64,000 nt of DNA, taken from the NCBI RefSeq assembly GCF_000002515.2, contig NC_006039.1:310001-374000 (forward strand). Direction: 5' to 3'. The DNA comes from Kluyveromyces lactis (taxonomy: Eukaryota; Ascomycota; Saccharomycetes; Saccharomycetales; Saccharomycetaceae). The notes beneath the pieces were generated by a model. That model made no database searches and had not been told where the DNA came from. It saw nothing but the letters and a program-made list of their open reading frames with translations. The position numbers were made by a program, and so were the translations under genes. This document shows, one piece after another, positions 1-9,734 of this stretch (position 1 is its first letter; every line of letters begins with the position of its first letter).

Positions 1-423
1 ATCCTTGGCTTCACCGTCTTTACCAACGATTAGATGATCACAGTGAATAGAACCTGGAACAGCTGTTTCTGGTAACCCTGTAGTCATGAACTGTAAAAGA
101 GCCATTTGTGCAGATGCATCTTGCATAGCCACACGATCTGGGTTAAGCTTCAAATATTGTTGACCTCTAATATCGTTTAGATTGGAGGATGTTATTGATT
201 CATGAGGATCACATAAATGTGAGTATAGGATTTTTTCAGCCAGTGTCAACGGAGCATCATTTACAAGACTCTTGACAACTTCTAGATTGGAAATAAGTTT
301 GGCATATGGCGGTACCCTAGACTTCAAGTCAGCGGGAGCTTGCAGAAATGGTTCGACACCATTACCGATAACTGTGGATAGGTTTCTAGCACGGTTTACT
401 ACCGATCTTCTAGCAGATAGCAT
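1..423 (-). CDS. ACO2: Aconitase Aco2, 5' part only (mitochondrial; homocitrate/citrate dehydration)
   Basis: This is the N-terminal 141 codons of an aconitase; the rest runs off the left edge. The visible part opens with a basic, hydroxylated, acid-free stretch (MLSARRSVVNRARNLST) typical of a mitochondrial presequence. It continues with the conserved segments PPYAKLISNL, LTLAEKILYSHL, LNPDRVAMQDASAQMALLQF and IHCDHLIVGKDGE. These match S. cerevisiae Aco2 (YJL200C) clearly better than Aco1, and the neighbour PHO90 (YJL198W) agrees. In S. cerevisiae, Aco2 contributes to the homoaconitase step of lysine synthesis. The iron-sulphur cysteines lie outside the window. The start is the first ATG of the frame. 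The upstream region carries a Lys14-type site, a Gcn4 site and a PAC box (listed separately). Confidence 0.93.
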   Translation of the reverse strand, partial: MLSARRSVVNRARNLSTVIGNGVEPFLQAPADLKSRVPPYAKLISNLEVVKSLVNDAPLTLAEKILYSHLCDPHESITSSNLNDIRGQQYLKLNPDRVAMQDASAQMALLQFMTTGLPETAVPGSIHCDHLIVGKDGEAKD

Positions 424-599
424 TTTGTTCTCAACTATAGCCAACAAACCTTTTGTCCTTGCGTACTAGAATATAATCATAGTAGTTTCCAGAACAAAGA
501 TGTAATACCGTGAACCACCAATAGACACTACCTATGAACAGCTGAAACTATCATATGTACATATATATATACCTATAGCTTTAATTGATTCGAATTCCT

Positions 600-609
600 A
601 GCTCATCGC
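600..609 (-). promoter_or_regulatory. PAC box GCGATGAGCT upstream of ACO2
   Basis: This is a perfect 10-mer GCGATGAGCT on the ACO2 strand, 177 bp before the ATG. An RRPE-like TGAAAAAAAA lies at 622-631 on the opposite strand. PAC/RRPE pairs mark ribosome-biogenesis genes (Dot6/Tod6 and Stb3 targets), so finding one before an aconitase gene is unexpected. Confidence 0.5.
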
Positions 610-773
610 ATGTCAAAAGAGTGAAAAAAAACGAGAAATTCAATGGAAAAAAAAAAGTACAGAGACAACTAGCAGAACAAGTACTAAAAACTGAAAAATA
701 CCAGTTCAATTATGGAATTCTACTCGAAGACTCTGAGAAATCAGTCAGCAATCTTAGATGAGACAGTAAAAAA

Positions 774-782
774 TCCAATGGA
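774..782. promoter_or_regulatory. Lys14-type site TCCAATGGA in the ACO2 promoter
   Basis: It matches the lysine-regulon consensus TCCRNYGGA, about 350 bp upstream of the ACO2 ATG. The same 9-mer occurs before YPQ1 at 32254. Assignment to Lys14 is inference from the consensus. Confidence 0.45.
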
Positions 783-869
783 AATTTTTTTATTTAAATC
801 GATTTTTCGCTGAAGGGAAAATTCCGTGGGAATTTTTCCGATTTGAGTACTTTCTCGGCCTCGAATGAA

Positions 870-876
870 TGAGTCA
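870..876. promoter_or_regulatory. Gcn4 site TGAGTCA (ACO2/PHO90 intergenic)
   Basis: This is an exact TGASTCA match, about 450 bp upstream of ACO2. Together with the Lys14-type site it fits amino-acid control of a lysine-pathway aconitase. Confidence 0.5.
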
Positions 877-1093
877 GAGAATTACACGTGACCGGACTAG
901 AAAATAAAAAAGAAATTCCAATATCTATTCTCCAGAAGGTCCCAGGTTCGAATCTCTCTCGGTAAATAAATATATATAAAGAACTGAGGAATTTCCCCAT
1001 AAATTTGTCTCTTACCATATTAAGAAAATTACTGGAAAAAGTAATCTCGAATCCAATTCTGAAAATATTAAATCTACATTTAATCATAAAGGG

Positions 1094-1103
1094 CCCACGT
1101 GGG
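1094..1103. promoter_or_regulatory. Pho4-type E-box CCCACGTGGG upstream of PHO90
   Basis: This is a perfect palindrome, CACGTG flanked by GG on both sides, which is the flank preferred by Pho4 (CACGTGGG). It lies 508 bp before the PHO90 ATG and about 320 bp before a TATATAA at 1427-1433. A second CACGTG at 885-890 has the flank ACC, which is more like Cbf1. The Pho4 assignment is inferred. Confidence 0.5.
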
Positions 1104-1610
1104 ACCTAGTCTGCAGCCGTGAATGAAGCACTGAATAATAAAAAAAAGGAACTAAACAAAAAAGTATAAATCCGGCCACCCCAGAACCGCAAGGCAGCGG
1201 GTGATAACTTAGTTTTGCGAATATCAGTATCTCCGATCTCTCAGCAGATCACTTGGCTTTTAGCCGTGTTTATTTTGAGTTTTGTTTTATACATTTGGCT
1301 CAGGTATTCTCCCTCGCTATATGCGTTCTGCCGTGACAGAAAAAAGAAAAAGAAAGAATTCCTATTTTGAATGGAAATTGTGGAAATGGAACAGCATCCA
1401 CTAACGATTTGAACAAGAAGGATACTTATATAATGGAAGCGGTTCGTGGCTTGGGAAGACTTTGGTAGTTTATGGACCGTTTGTGTATAGAATATACATA
1501 TATACACTGACGAGCTATCTGTTTAGTGAGACATTGAGGTGTATAAGGACTGAGATATATCCCCTACGGTGAGGAAAAGTCGGAAAATAGTGTGAATCAT
1601 CTCGTTAGAA

Positions 1611-4313
1611 ATGAAATTCTCACACTCGTTGAAGTATAATGCTGTACCGGAGTGGCAGGATTACTATATCGACTATTCTCATTTGAAGAAACTCATTTAC
1701 TCTTTACAACAGCAGGAATTGGACCAGTTGAATGGGGGCTCTGATAACAAGGCTGGATCCAGCAGTAAGTCGAATAAGCTTTCGTCGTTAAAGTTTTGGA
1801 AGAAAAATGGGCTCGAGGACGATTCCGATACTGGCATCGTTAGTGGTAGTGGATTTGGTAAGAACAGTGGTGGTGATGATGATGCTAACGTGGAAACTAT
1901 TGAATTAGGTGAGTATCCAAACACGAAGAAAAGTAGCAAGAGGAGTAAATTTGGATTCGATTTCGATAAGAGATCGTCAGTGTCAAGTGAAAGAACCATT
2001 TTCAATTCTCAGGATGTCTTCCTTGCTAAGTTGACCGATGAAAAACGTAAGATCGATGATTTCTACAAGAGACTTGAGGCAAAACTTTATTCCAAGTTCG
2101 AAACTTTGACAAAAGACCTTGAAAATGCTGGTTTTGCAAATTTGCCTAATCATCTTTACAATGAAGCTTTTGAAGCACAGTCATTGAGCGGTGTTGCTAC
2201 AAGGGTGAAGTCAAATGAAACCGTGTTTTCTGGCATTTCAAGAAGGTTATCTGTGCACTCGCAGCGTGACCATGGCGATGAAGAAGACAGTGCCATTGAC
2301 GAGGAAGAAGAGGAAGATGATGATGACCATGTTCAGGACAATACCGCATTGTTAAACTACGCAGACTACAATTTGAAATCTCAAAAGAGATCTATCTTAA
2401 AGAAAAACGTCATCGATTTGTACGTTGACTTGGCCCAATTAAAATCTTTCATCGAATTGAATCGTATTGGTTTTTCTAAAATCTCCAAAAAATTCGACAA
2501 AGTATTGAGTTGTAGCATCAAAAGGGATCTCATTGAATCTGGAGAATTCTTCCATGATGCACATATCTTTTTGCCAGATACTATCACTGAACTAGACAAC
2601 AAAATTTCGCATCTAATTTCATATTATGCTGTCATTACCGACCAAGAAGATGATTTACAAACCGTAAAAGATGAATTAAGGTCTTACCTTCGTGATTTCA
2701 TTGTGTGGGAAAGAAACACAGTTTGGAAAGACTTACTTGGTTTGGAATCACAACAAAATGATTTCACTTCTGTTGGTAGACCAGCAGTTAACGGTGAAAT
2801 AAGTGCTTTGGAAAATATTACCCATCTTGAGTATTATTCCTATACACTACCGAAACCAATCAATATAAAATTCACTACTATTGAAAAGTTATCCATACCA
2901 AAGTTATTCTTCACTATGAAGGCATTGAAAATTTACGTCATTATCATATTTACAATAATCCTTTTGGCAGTGCGGACTTTCCATGACGAAGCCCAGCATC
3001 GTTGTATGGCTTTAGTCGAATGTGTTGCTTTACTCTGGGCAACCGAAGCAATTCCTTTATTCGTTACTGCAATGTTAGTTCCATTGCTGGTAGTTTTATT
3101 CAGGGTCTTGAAAACAGATGCTGGTCAGGTCTTGAATGCAGTGGATGCATCATCGTTAATTTTGAGCAAAATGTGGTCTTCCACCATCATGGTTCTTTTG
3201 GCTGGTTTCACCCTTGCAGCTGCACTTTCCAAATATAATATTGCCAAGGTATTAGCCTCTTATTTGCTAACCGCAGCAGGTGTCAAGCCAAGAAATGTTT
3301 TGATTGTTGTCATGGGAGTGGTGTTTTTCCTATCTATGTGGATCTCTAATGTGGCTGCTCCGGTCCTAACCTATTCATTGATTCAAACTGTTTTGAGAAC
3401 TCTTGATAGTGAAGCTCCATTCGCCAAGGCATTGGTGCTTGGAGTTGCTTTGTCTGCAAATGTTGGTGGTATGGCCTCTCCCATCTCTTCACCACAAAAC
3501 GTTATCGCCATGGATTATTTGAAGGCATATGATATTGGCTGGGGTAACTTTTTTGCAGTAGCCATTCCAGTAAGTATTGTTGCTGTCTTTTTGATTTGGA
3601 TATTATTAATTTTAACTTTCAAGATCAATACCAGCACCTTAAAGCCATACAAGCCAATCAAAGAGCAATTCACTCTAAAACAATACTACATCATAGCCGT
3701 GACTTTAGCAACAATTTTATTGTGGTGTGTTCTATCAAAAATTGAATCGGCTTTCGGTTCAGCTGGTCAAATTGCAGTGATTCCGATTGTTTTATTTTTT
3801 GGCACAGGACTTTTAACAACTCATGATATAAATAACTTCCCGTGGTCCATTGTCATATTGGCCATGGGTGGTATCGCATTAGGTGCTGCTGTTTCATCTT
3901 CTGGTCTATTGGGAACAATCGCTGGTTCATTACAAAAAAGGGTGATGGATTATCCAACTTATGCCATTTTATGTATCTTTGGTATTGTCATGCTTGTTGT
4001 TGGTACTTTCGTATCACATACGGTTTCTGCTATTATTATCATTCCTCTCGTGCAAGAAATTGGTGACAAATTGCCATCAGGTAATGCAGCCCCTATTCTT
4101 GTGTTTGGATGTACGTTGCTAGCTTCCTGTGGTATGGGTCTCGCTTCTTCAGGATTCCCCAACGTTACTGCAATTTCCATGACTGACGAAGTTGGAAACA
4201 GATATCTAACCGTAAACAATTTCATTACGAGAGGTGTTCCAGCATCTCTACTAGCATTCATCGTCGTCATCACCATTGGATACGGTATCATGTCATCAGT
4301 TCTACACGGGTAA
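1611..4313 (+). CDS. PHO90: Low-affinity phosphate transporter Pho90/Pho87 (SPX + SLC13-type permease)
   Basis: This 900-residue plasma-membrane phosphate transporter is the single-copy ancestor-type of S. cerevisiae PHO90 (881 aa) and PHO87. The N-terminus is an SPX domain: it opens MKFSHSLKYNAVPEW and continues with YYIDYSHLKKLIY, a regulatory module that senses inositol pyrophosphates. It is interrupted by a low-complexity Ser/Lys-rich insert (about residues 40-125) and an acidic run near residue 230 (DEEEEEDDDD). From about residue 435 there are around twelve hydrophobic membrane segments of the anion:Na+ symporter (SLC13/DASS) family, with the conserved SNVAAPV and SANVGGMASPISSPQN segments. 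The start is the first ATG and gives the canonical SPX opening. It diverges from ACO2 and is followed in tandem by UBP12, as in S. cerevisiae YJL198W-YJL197W. A Pho4-type E-box lies upstream. Confidence 0.95.
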   Translation: MKFSHSLKYNAVPEWQDYYIDYSHLKKLIYSLQQQELDQLNGGSDNKAGSSSKSNKLSSLKFWKKNGLEDDSDTGIVSGSGFGKNSGGDDDANVETIELGEYPNTKKSSKRSKFGFDFDKRSSVSSERTIFNSQDVFLAKLTDEKRKIDDFYKRLEAKLYSKFETLTKDLENAGFANLPNHLYNEAFEAQSLSGVATRVKSNETVFSGISRRLSVHSQRDHGDEEDSAIDEEEEEDDDDHVQDNTALLNYADYNLKSQKRSILKKNVIDLYVDLAQLKSFIELNRIGFSKISKKFDKVLSCSIKRDLIESGEFFHDAHIFLPDTITELDNKISHLISYYAVITDQEDDLQTVKDELRSYLRDFIVWERNTVWKDLLGLESQQNDFTSVGRPAVNGEISALENITHLEYYSYTLPKPINIKFTTIEKLSIPKLFFTMKALKIYVIIIFTIILLAVRTFHDEAQHRCMALVECVALLWATEAIPLFVTAMLVPLLVVLFRVLKTDAGQVLNAVDASSLILSKMWSSTIMVLLAGFTLAAALSKYNIAKVLASYLLTAAGVKPRNVLIVVMGVVFFLSMWISNVAAPVLTYSLIQTVLRTLDSEAPFAKALVLGVALSANVGGMASPISSPQNVIAMDYLKAYDIGWGNFFAVAIPVSIVAVFLIWILLILTFKINTSTLKPYKPIKEQFTLKQYYIIAVTLATILLWCVLSKIESAFGSAGQIAVIPIVLFFGTGLLTTHDINNFPWSIVILAMGGIALGAAVSSSGLLGTIAGSLQKRVMDYPTYAILCIFGIVMLVVGTFVSHTVSAIIIIPLVQEIGDKLPSGNAAPILVFGCTLLASCGMGLASSGFPNVTAISMTDEVGNRYLTVNNFITRGVPASLLAFIVVITIGYGIMSSVLHG

Positions 4314-4814
4314 TCAAAAGAACGATATTAAAATTGAGATAAAACATAGAAGACTAACTCTTATCTGCATTCACAAGCAACTTAATCGTATATATCTTAA
4401 TTACACGTCTATGCTTGTTTTATAGTTTTACTTCTCTATTATGCAAGAAATAACGTACCTTTTAGGCCCGTAGTATCAGTTACAATTCACAAAATGTAGC
4501 ACAATATCACTAATTTATTCATGGTAATGGAAGCAACTCCCCTCCTGCTGTCTATAAATCCTTAGTAATATGCCTTTTTTCTTCTGCAGAAATAGTACAA
4601 ACAACAAAAAAAAAAAACTGTGTTGATAGTTCGTTGCAATGAACGATGTGATAGTTTTTGCGCTTAACATCATACAACTGAGGTTCGAACCCTAAGTGAC
4701 ACCTGCTCGTTGTGCTTTTAACCGGTAATTTTTAACTGACGATTACGAAACCAATTCATTTCGGCGTCTCTCCAGCAATTACTAAGAGCATTGAAGTTTC
4801 TCGGTGTTGCTGTC
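4314..4814. other. PHO90-UBP12 intergenic region
   Basis: These 500 bp contain an A-run and a tRNA-like relic (4620-4703). I see no other gene. The PHO90 3' end must lie in the left half and the UBP12 promoter in the right half. Confidence 0.6.
4620..4703 (+). ncRNA. tRNA-like relic or isolated TFIIIC (B-box) site
   Basis: The element can be laid out as a degenerate tRNA. The acceptor strands 4620-4626 and 4696-4702 pair at 6 of 7 positions, two of them G-U. They are followed by TA at positions 8-9 and a perfect 4-bp D-stem (GTTC/GAAC). A B-box GGTTCGAACCC spans 4682-4692, with one mismatch in the T-stem. A TTTT run follows at 4715. Against a working tRNA: the D-loop lacks GG, the anticodon stem pairs badly in the register that keeps U33, and the anticodon loop is too long. 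S. cerevisiae has comparable TFIIIC-only loci (ETC sites) and the tRNA relic ZOD1. It may also be chance. Confidence 0.25.
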
Positions 4815-7800
4815 ATGACAAGTGAGAAGAGGATAAATAAATCGGACTCAGAATGTCTGAAATATTCATTGCACGGCACTCCTTCCGAAGGCATTAACTT
4901 GGAACAATTGATATCCGGTTCCAATGCGGACGGAATTATATCGACTTCATCGATTGAGGAAAATCCGACAGACCTTCCGTCGTCCGAATCATCGATTCCA
5001 AGTATTCTGTATGATGCAATCCCTCCAATTCAAGATCAACGGTCAATAGTGGCTAATATGTGGGTACGTTTTAATAATGAAAAGAAGGAAGGTGATTTGG
5101 TATTCATTATTCCAGAGCGTTGGCTTGCCCTTTTTCAGGATCCTAATATTATTGACTACAGATCCATTCCTTCAATTGATGTTGCATCAATTTCACTCGA
5201 TTATAAAAATTTTATATTACAAGACTACACACAACATCTATATACAGCAGTACCAGCATCAATGTTCACTTTACTTCAACAATGGTATGATTTGACCCCT
5301 AATTCGAAACCTATTTCCACATTCATTGTAAGAGACGCAAACAACCAGTTGCTTGTCGAATATGACAGGCCAAGGTGCAGAATACATCATTTGGTAGCTG
5401 GAAATGGTAATGCAAATATTTATCCCGGATCCAGCAGACATAGCATTGACCATAAAATCCCCTTAATGTTCACAATGTCTAGGTTGGCAACAATGAAAGA
5501 TGTTATCCAAAGGTGCTTAGAAGTTTTCTATGCTAAAGAACCACATCTTGACAAAAGCTCCCTTACCCATAGAATATGGTACATAAATGAGCGCGTTGCA
5601 GACCCTAAATCTACACAAACTTTACTGAGTAACTATGTGTTATCCCCTTCTGCATTTTTGGAGCTTCAGACTAAACACGAAATTACTAAATCGATGTATT
5701 CACGGCAACTCAAGGATTATGATTCCCAAATAATCAGTTTGGTTGTTGAAGTTAAACAGAAATCTTCAAACCAACATTGGCCCTCCAATTTTTTCCATTA
5801 CAACAAATTGAATGCACCATCGGGAATTATGGGGTTGTCAAATTTGGGAAACACTTGTTACATGAATTCCGCATTACAATGTCTATTGCACATACCGGAA
5901 CTCAATGAATACTTTCTTTACAAAGGCTATGAACGTGAAATTAATATCAACAATCCCTTAGGACACAAAGGTGACGTTGCCCATGCATTTGGACATCTGT
6001 TGTATTCACTCTTTGCACCTTCGTACGGTCAATCTACGTTTTATGCTCCCAGAAATTTCAAGAATACGATCGGTCACTATAATTCCCTTTTTGCCGGTTA
6101 TGGTCAACAGGATTCTCAAGAATTTCTAGCATTTTTATTAGATGGTCTACACGAAGATCTCAATAGAGTGATCGAAAAGCCATACGTGAACAAACCAGAA
6201 TTCCCAAATGATGGTCAAATAGATGATACAGATCAAATAGTGCTGTTGGCAGCCAATATGTGGGATTACATTAAAAAACGGAATGATTCAGTCATTATGG
6301 ACCTTTTCGTCGGTTTATACAAATCAACACTTGTTTGCCCTAATTGCAACCATGTATCAATCACATTCGATCCATATAACGACTTGACATTACCTCTTCC
6401 CATTGAGAATTATTGGTCGACAAAGGTTACGATTTTTCCTCAAAACTCTCCTCCTTGCACCTTAGAAGTTGAACTATCTAAAACATCTTCTTACAATGAC
6501 CTCAAAGCATATGTTGCTCAACATGCAAATATGCATGCGAATGACTTAATAGGCGCAGAGATATTTAATCATCAATTCTACAACAACTATGAATCGAACG
6601 TCGAAGCTGACTATTTGCCAATATCCGAGTTAATATCAGAAAGTGATACTGTTATATTTTACGAGGTTCATAGAGGACAAGATGATCTTGTTGTTCCGAT
6701 CCTTAACACACGTTTTGAAGAAGGTTTTAAAACACCGAGGTTGTTTGGATATCCTTTCTTTATTGCACTCTCGCAAGCCGAACAATTCAGTTATGGTGCG
6801 ATACGAAAGAAAATCGAAAAATGTTATCAAAACTTCTCCGGAGGATTTTCTGAGTTCCCCATAGTAGGTAAGACTAAGATGCCAGATCTCTCCTCCATGC
6901 CTTTATTGGAGAAAAGGTACAGTCAATGTGAGATAGAGTCAATTATGCCTGAATTAGAATATATCAATCCGGAGATGTCAGTCGATGAGTTTTTTCAACT
7001 GAAAATCTTGAAGGTTGATTCTGTCAGTTCGAATCGTAGAGTTACTAGTTTTTCTGGTGTTTCACTAGGACAGACTTCCGATGAGCCTAACTCACAAATA
7101 TGGATACCGCCTACAGCATCCTTGATAACCTATAATCACAGCGAACTGATACGCAAAGCTCTCCCAGAGGCTATTGAAGCAGCATATTACTATTCTGATA
7201 TGTTATCAAACGAAGATGATATTCCTAATGATCAAACAGTTTCGGATACTGCTAATGACCTTGCCACAAAGTCCTACACCAGTCCCAACCCCGAAGAAAA
7301 TGTGACAAGTAGTGCAGAGGCCCTGGATGGAACATTGCACTTAAAAGTCAGTCCATTGTTAGATGTCCACAATGCGATTATTTGCGAATGGGAGGCTGTC
7401 AAAGTGATTAATGTTTTTGATGAAGATAATGGAGTGAACTGGGATCATCCAGCAATTCTTGAAAATTTGAGCTTGTCAGAAGTCAGAAAAACAAGAGCCC
7501 AAACAGAAAAATCAAGTATTACTCTCGATTCGTGTTTACGGCTCTTTTCTCAACCCGAAATTTTGGGCTCAGCAGACTCTTGGTACTGTCCGAATTGCAA
7601 ACAGCATACCCAGGCTTCTAAACAGATAGAATTATGGAATACTCCTGATATTTTATTGATACATTTAAAGCGTTTCGAAAATCAGCGATCTTTTAGTGAT
7701 AAGATCGACGCGACTGTTAAATTTCCAATAGAAGGTTTGGATATGTCTCCTTATTTATCTTACAAAAAGGAAGGTGAAAATGATGTTTATGATTTGATTG

Positions 7801-8573
7801 CTGTGGACAACCATTATGGTGGTCTTGGAGGTGGCCATTACACCGCATACTGCAGAAACTTTATTGACGGCAAATGGTACTATTTTGACGATTCCCGGGT
7901 TAATGAAGTATCTCCTGAAAATAGCATTGCCGGATCTGCTTACTTGTTATTCTACAGAAGACGCACTTCAGGGAACCAAACTCTTGGCAATGGAAAATTG
8001 CGGGACATTATTGATATTTCTCGGAAAGAATATGAACAGAAACAGGACGAGTTTATGACAAACGTGGAAACATTATACGCTGCAACACATACAGACACTG
8101 AGAGTGAAGCATCAGATTCGGACAGGAGCTCAGTTGATGAAGAAATGGACTCTGACAACAGCGACTGTGAAAATGATAAAAAATCAGCATTTGTTGATCA
8201 GAGCGATATTTCAAGCAATTCTTTAGGTATGGACAACTTAACATACAGTAACAGACCTTCAAAAGATAACACTATTCATACTTCGAAGAATGCAAATGGT
8301 AGCATCGAATCTACTTTGAACAACAATGAACTACCTGAAGCAGAACAAACGGTTACAGCAACAGAAAGAAAAGGAGCTCTACAATACAACGTATCGAGCC
8401 TCGAGGTTGGCAGTAATATTGCGAAATTAGATACGCATGACTCTTCGCGGAGAAAGCTTAGGCTTTTAGATAAAATATATCTTCCAGATTCCTCTAACCT
8501 TAACTCGAGTACAGATTCACTATCACCATGTATTTCCCACACAGAATCATCTTCTAATAATAACGAATCTTAG
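4815..8573 (+). CDS. UBP12: Ubiquitin-specific protease Ubp12
   Basis: This is a deubiquitinating cysteine protease of 1252 residues (S. cerevisiae Ubp12 has 1254). It carries a DUSP-like N-terminal region (about residues 75-180, with WVRFNNEKKEGDLVF). It has a split USP catalytic core: Cys box GLSNLGNTCYMNSALQCLL with catalytic Cys348, a QQDSQEFLAFLLDGLHEDLN segment, two CxxC zinc-ribbon pairs (CPNC in both halves) and His box GGGHYTAYC with His1008. An insert separates the two halves, as usual for the USP15/Ubp12 group. The tail is acidic and Ser-rich. The frame is open 8 codons further upstream, but only from a TTG; the first ATG, at 4815, is the sensible start. It lies in tandem behind PHO90, as in S. 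cerevisiae, and converges on RBK1. Confidence 0.95.
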   Translation: MTSEKRINKSDSECLKYSLHGTPSEGINLEQLISGSNADGIISTSSIEENPTDLPSSESSIPSILYDAIPPIQDQRSIVANMWVRFNNEKKEGDLVFIIPERWLALFQDPNIIDYRSIPSIDVASISLDYKNFILQDYTQHLYTAVPASMFTLLQQWYDLTPNSKPISTFIVRDANNQLLVEYDRPRCRIHHLVAGNGNANIYPGSSRHSIDHKIPLMFTMSRLATMKDVIQRCLEVFYAKEPHLDKSSLTHRIWYINERVADPKSTQTLLSNYVLSPSAFLELQTKHEITKSMYSRQLKDYDSQIISLVVEVKQKSSNQHWPSNFFHYNKLNAPSGIMGLSNLGNTCYMNSALQCLLHIPELNEYFLYKGYEREININNPLGHKGDVAHAFGHLLYSLFAPSYGQSTFYAPRNFKNTIGHYNSLFAGYGQQDSQEFLAFLLDGLHEDLNRVIEKPYVNKPEFPNDGQIDDTDQIVLLAANMWDYIKKRNDSVIMDLFVGLYKSTLVCPNCNHVSITFDPYNDLTLPLPIENYWSTKVTIFPQNSPPCTLEVELSKTSSYNDLKAYVAQHANMHANDLIGAEIFNHQFYNNYESNVEADYLPISELISESDTVIFYEVHRGQDDLVVPILNTRFEEGFKTPRLFGYPFFIALSQAEQFSYGAIRKKIEKCYQNFSGGFSEFPIVGKTKMPDLSSMPLLEKRYSQCEIESIMPELEYINPEMSVDEFFQLKILKVDSVSSNRRVTSFSGVSLGQTSDEPNSQIWIPPTASLITYNHSELIRKALPEAIEAAYYYSDMLSNEDDIPNDQTVSDTANDLATKSYTSPNPEENVTSSAEALDGTLHLKVSPLLDVHNAIICEWEAVKVINVFDEDNGVNWDHPAILENLSLSEVRKTRAQTEKSSITLDSCLRLFSQPEILGSADSWYCPNCKQHTQASKQIELWNTPDILLIHLKRFENQRSFSDKIDATVKFPIEGLDMSPYLSYKKEGENDVYDLIAVDNHYGGLGGGHYTAYCRNFIDGKWYYFDDSRVNEVSPENSIAGSAYLLFYRRRTSGNQTLGNGKLRDIIDISRKEYEQKQDEFMTNVETLYAATHTDTESEASDSDRSSVDEEMDSDNSDCENDKKSAFVDQSDISSNSLGMDNLTYSNRPSKDNTIHTSKNANGSIESTLNNNELPEAEQTVTATERKGALQYNVSSLEVGSNIAKLDTHDSSRRKLRLLDKIYLPDSSNLNSSTDSLSPCISHTESSSNNNES

Positions 8574-8732
8574 ATTGTTCAGAATACAACATCACCCTTA
8601 TTGAATTTCCTGGCCAGCAGCGAAATTTGCATACCGCACGAATAAATGCATTGAATCTTATTAGAAGCTCATTTTAGACAAATACATACCGAAATATAGC
8701 ATTGACATTCGTTTATACGAACAAACAAACTA

Positions 8733-9734
8733 TCACTCTATTTTATTAATAACCTCATCGTATAGCGGAATTGTTTCCGCTGCACCTTTTCTCGTAATGG
8801 TTATGGAACTAGCTACAGTTGCAAACTGTATAGCTTTCTCTAGATCGCGTTTTTGATATAATTGAGATACTACCGCTCCAAGGAAGGTATCACCAGCCGC
8901 AGTAGTATCAACAACTTTCTCAACCGCTATTGAAGGAACGTGACCTCCTTTAACGTTTTGCTTAGAGGTAAAAACTGCACCGAATTCTCCCAAAGTTATA
9001 ATAACAACCGAGGAATTTGATGTGTTTATCAAATTACTCTGATAATACTGCGCTAATTCTAGGTATCCCAGCTTGAAGCTCTCCGCAATTCTCGATTTGT
9101 AGTTCTCAACCACGGCTTCACCATACAGTGATTCGCCAATTTGAATGGCTTCAATTTCATTAACAATTAAAATATCAACAGATTTCCAGTCTTCTACTTT
9201 TAATGCATGAAATGGAGAAGGGTTGAATACTACCTCAAAGTTTGGTCTATTTGCCTTTATCCAATTCATGATGGAAGGAGGATCAGGAATTTCATGTTGA
9301 AACACAATGAATTCTTTGGCGTTATTTTGAAACATCACTTCAAGCTGCTTATCAGAATACATAGTCTTACTGTTCGCTCCTGCTGTAATCATGATTCTAT
9401 TTTGTCCCTTAGCTTTTTCCACTATAATTACTGCAACACCAGTTGACTCGTCATCAACCTCTTCAACATATTCTGTATTGATGTTATGATACTGCAATTT
9501 TGATAGTAGTTGATTTCCAAATGAATCAGAACCTACGTGGCCAACCATCCTAATGTTGCTTGTCTGGTCATCAGATGGTTTGGTTAATTTCGCGAGCGAA
9601 ATGCATTGATTCAACCCCTTACCACCAGCATGTGTTTCAAACGAATCCGCAACGAAGGTCTCTCCTGCTACCGGAACACGCTCCGTATACGTGACCAAAT
9701 CAAAATTTAACGATCCCACGACAACTATGCCCAT
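8733..9734 (-). CDS. RBK1: Ribokinase Rbk1
   Basis: This 333-residue PfkB-family sugar kinase phosphorylates D-ribose to ribose 5-phosphate and resembles S. cerevisiae YCR036W. The substrate-binding motif HAGGKGLNQC sits near residue 37. The C-terminal PfkB signature reads DTTAAGDTFLGAVV, with Asp of AAGD as the expected catalytic base. The AAGD form instead of GAGD is also found in E. coli ribokinase, so it is not a defect. The start is the only Met near the N-terminus, and MGIVVVGSLNFDL aligns with yeast MGITVIGSLNYDL. It shares a divergent promoter with RRP43 and is tail-to-tail with UBP12. Confidence 0.95.
   Translation of the reverse strand: MGIVVVGSLNFDLVTYTERVPVAGETFVADSFETHAGGKGLNQCISLAKLTKPSDDQTSNIRMVGHVGSDSFGNQLLSKLQYHNINTEYVEEVDDESTGVAVIIVEKAKGQNRIMITAGANSKTMYSDKQLEVMFQNNAKEFIVFQHEIPDPPSIMNWIKANRPNFEVVFNPSPFHALKVEDWKSVDILIVNEIEAIQIGESLYGEAVVENYKSRIAESFKLGYLELAQYYQSNLINTSNSSVVIITLGEFGAVFTSKQNVKGGHVPSIAVEKVVDTTAAGDTFLGAVVSQLYQKRDLEKAIQFATVASSITITRKGAAETIPLYDEVINKIE

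Larger units (their letters stand above)
424..1610. other. Divergent promoter region ACO2 / PHO90
   Basis: There is no convincing gene in these 1.2 kb. The small open frames lack protein-like composition. The region holds a PAC box (600-609), a Lys14-type site (774-782), a Gcn4 site (870-876), two CACGTG boxes (885-890, 1096-1101), a B-box-like GGTTCGAA (945-952) and TATA-like elements at 1165-1171 and 1427-1433. The last is about 180 bp before the PHO90 ATG and is the better TATA candidate for that gene. Confidence 0.7.
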
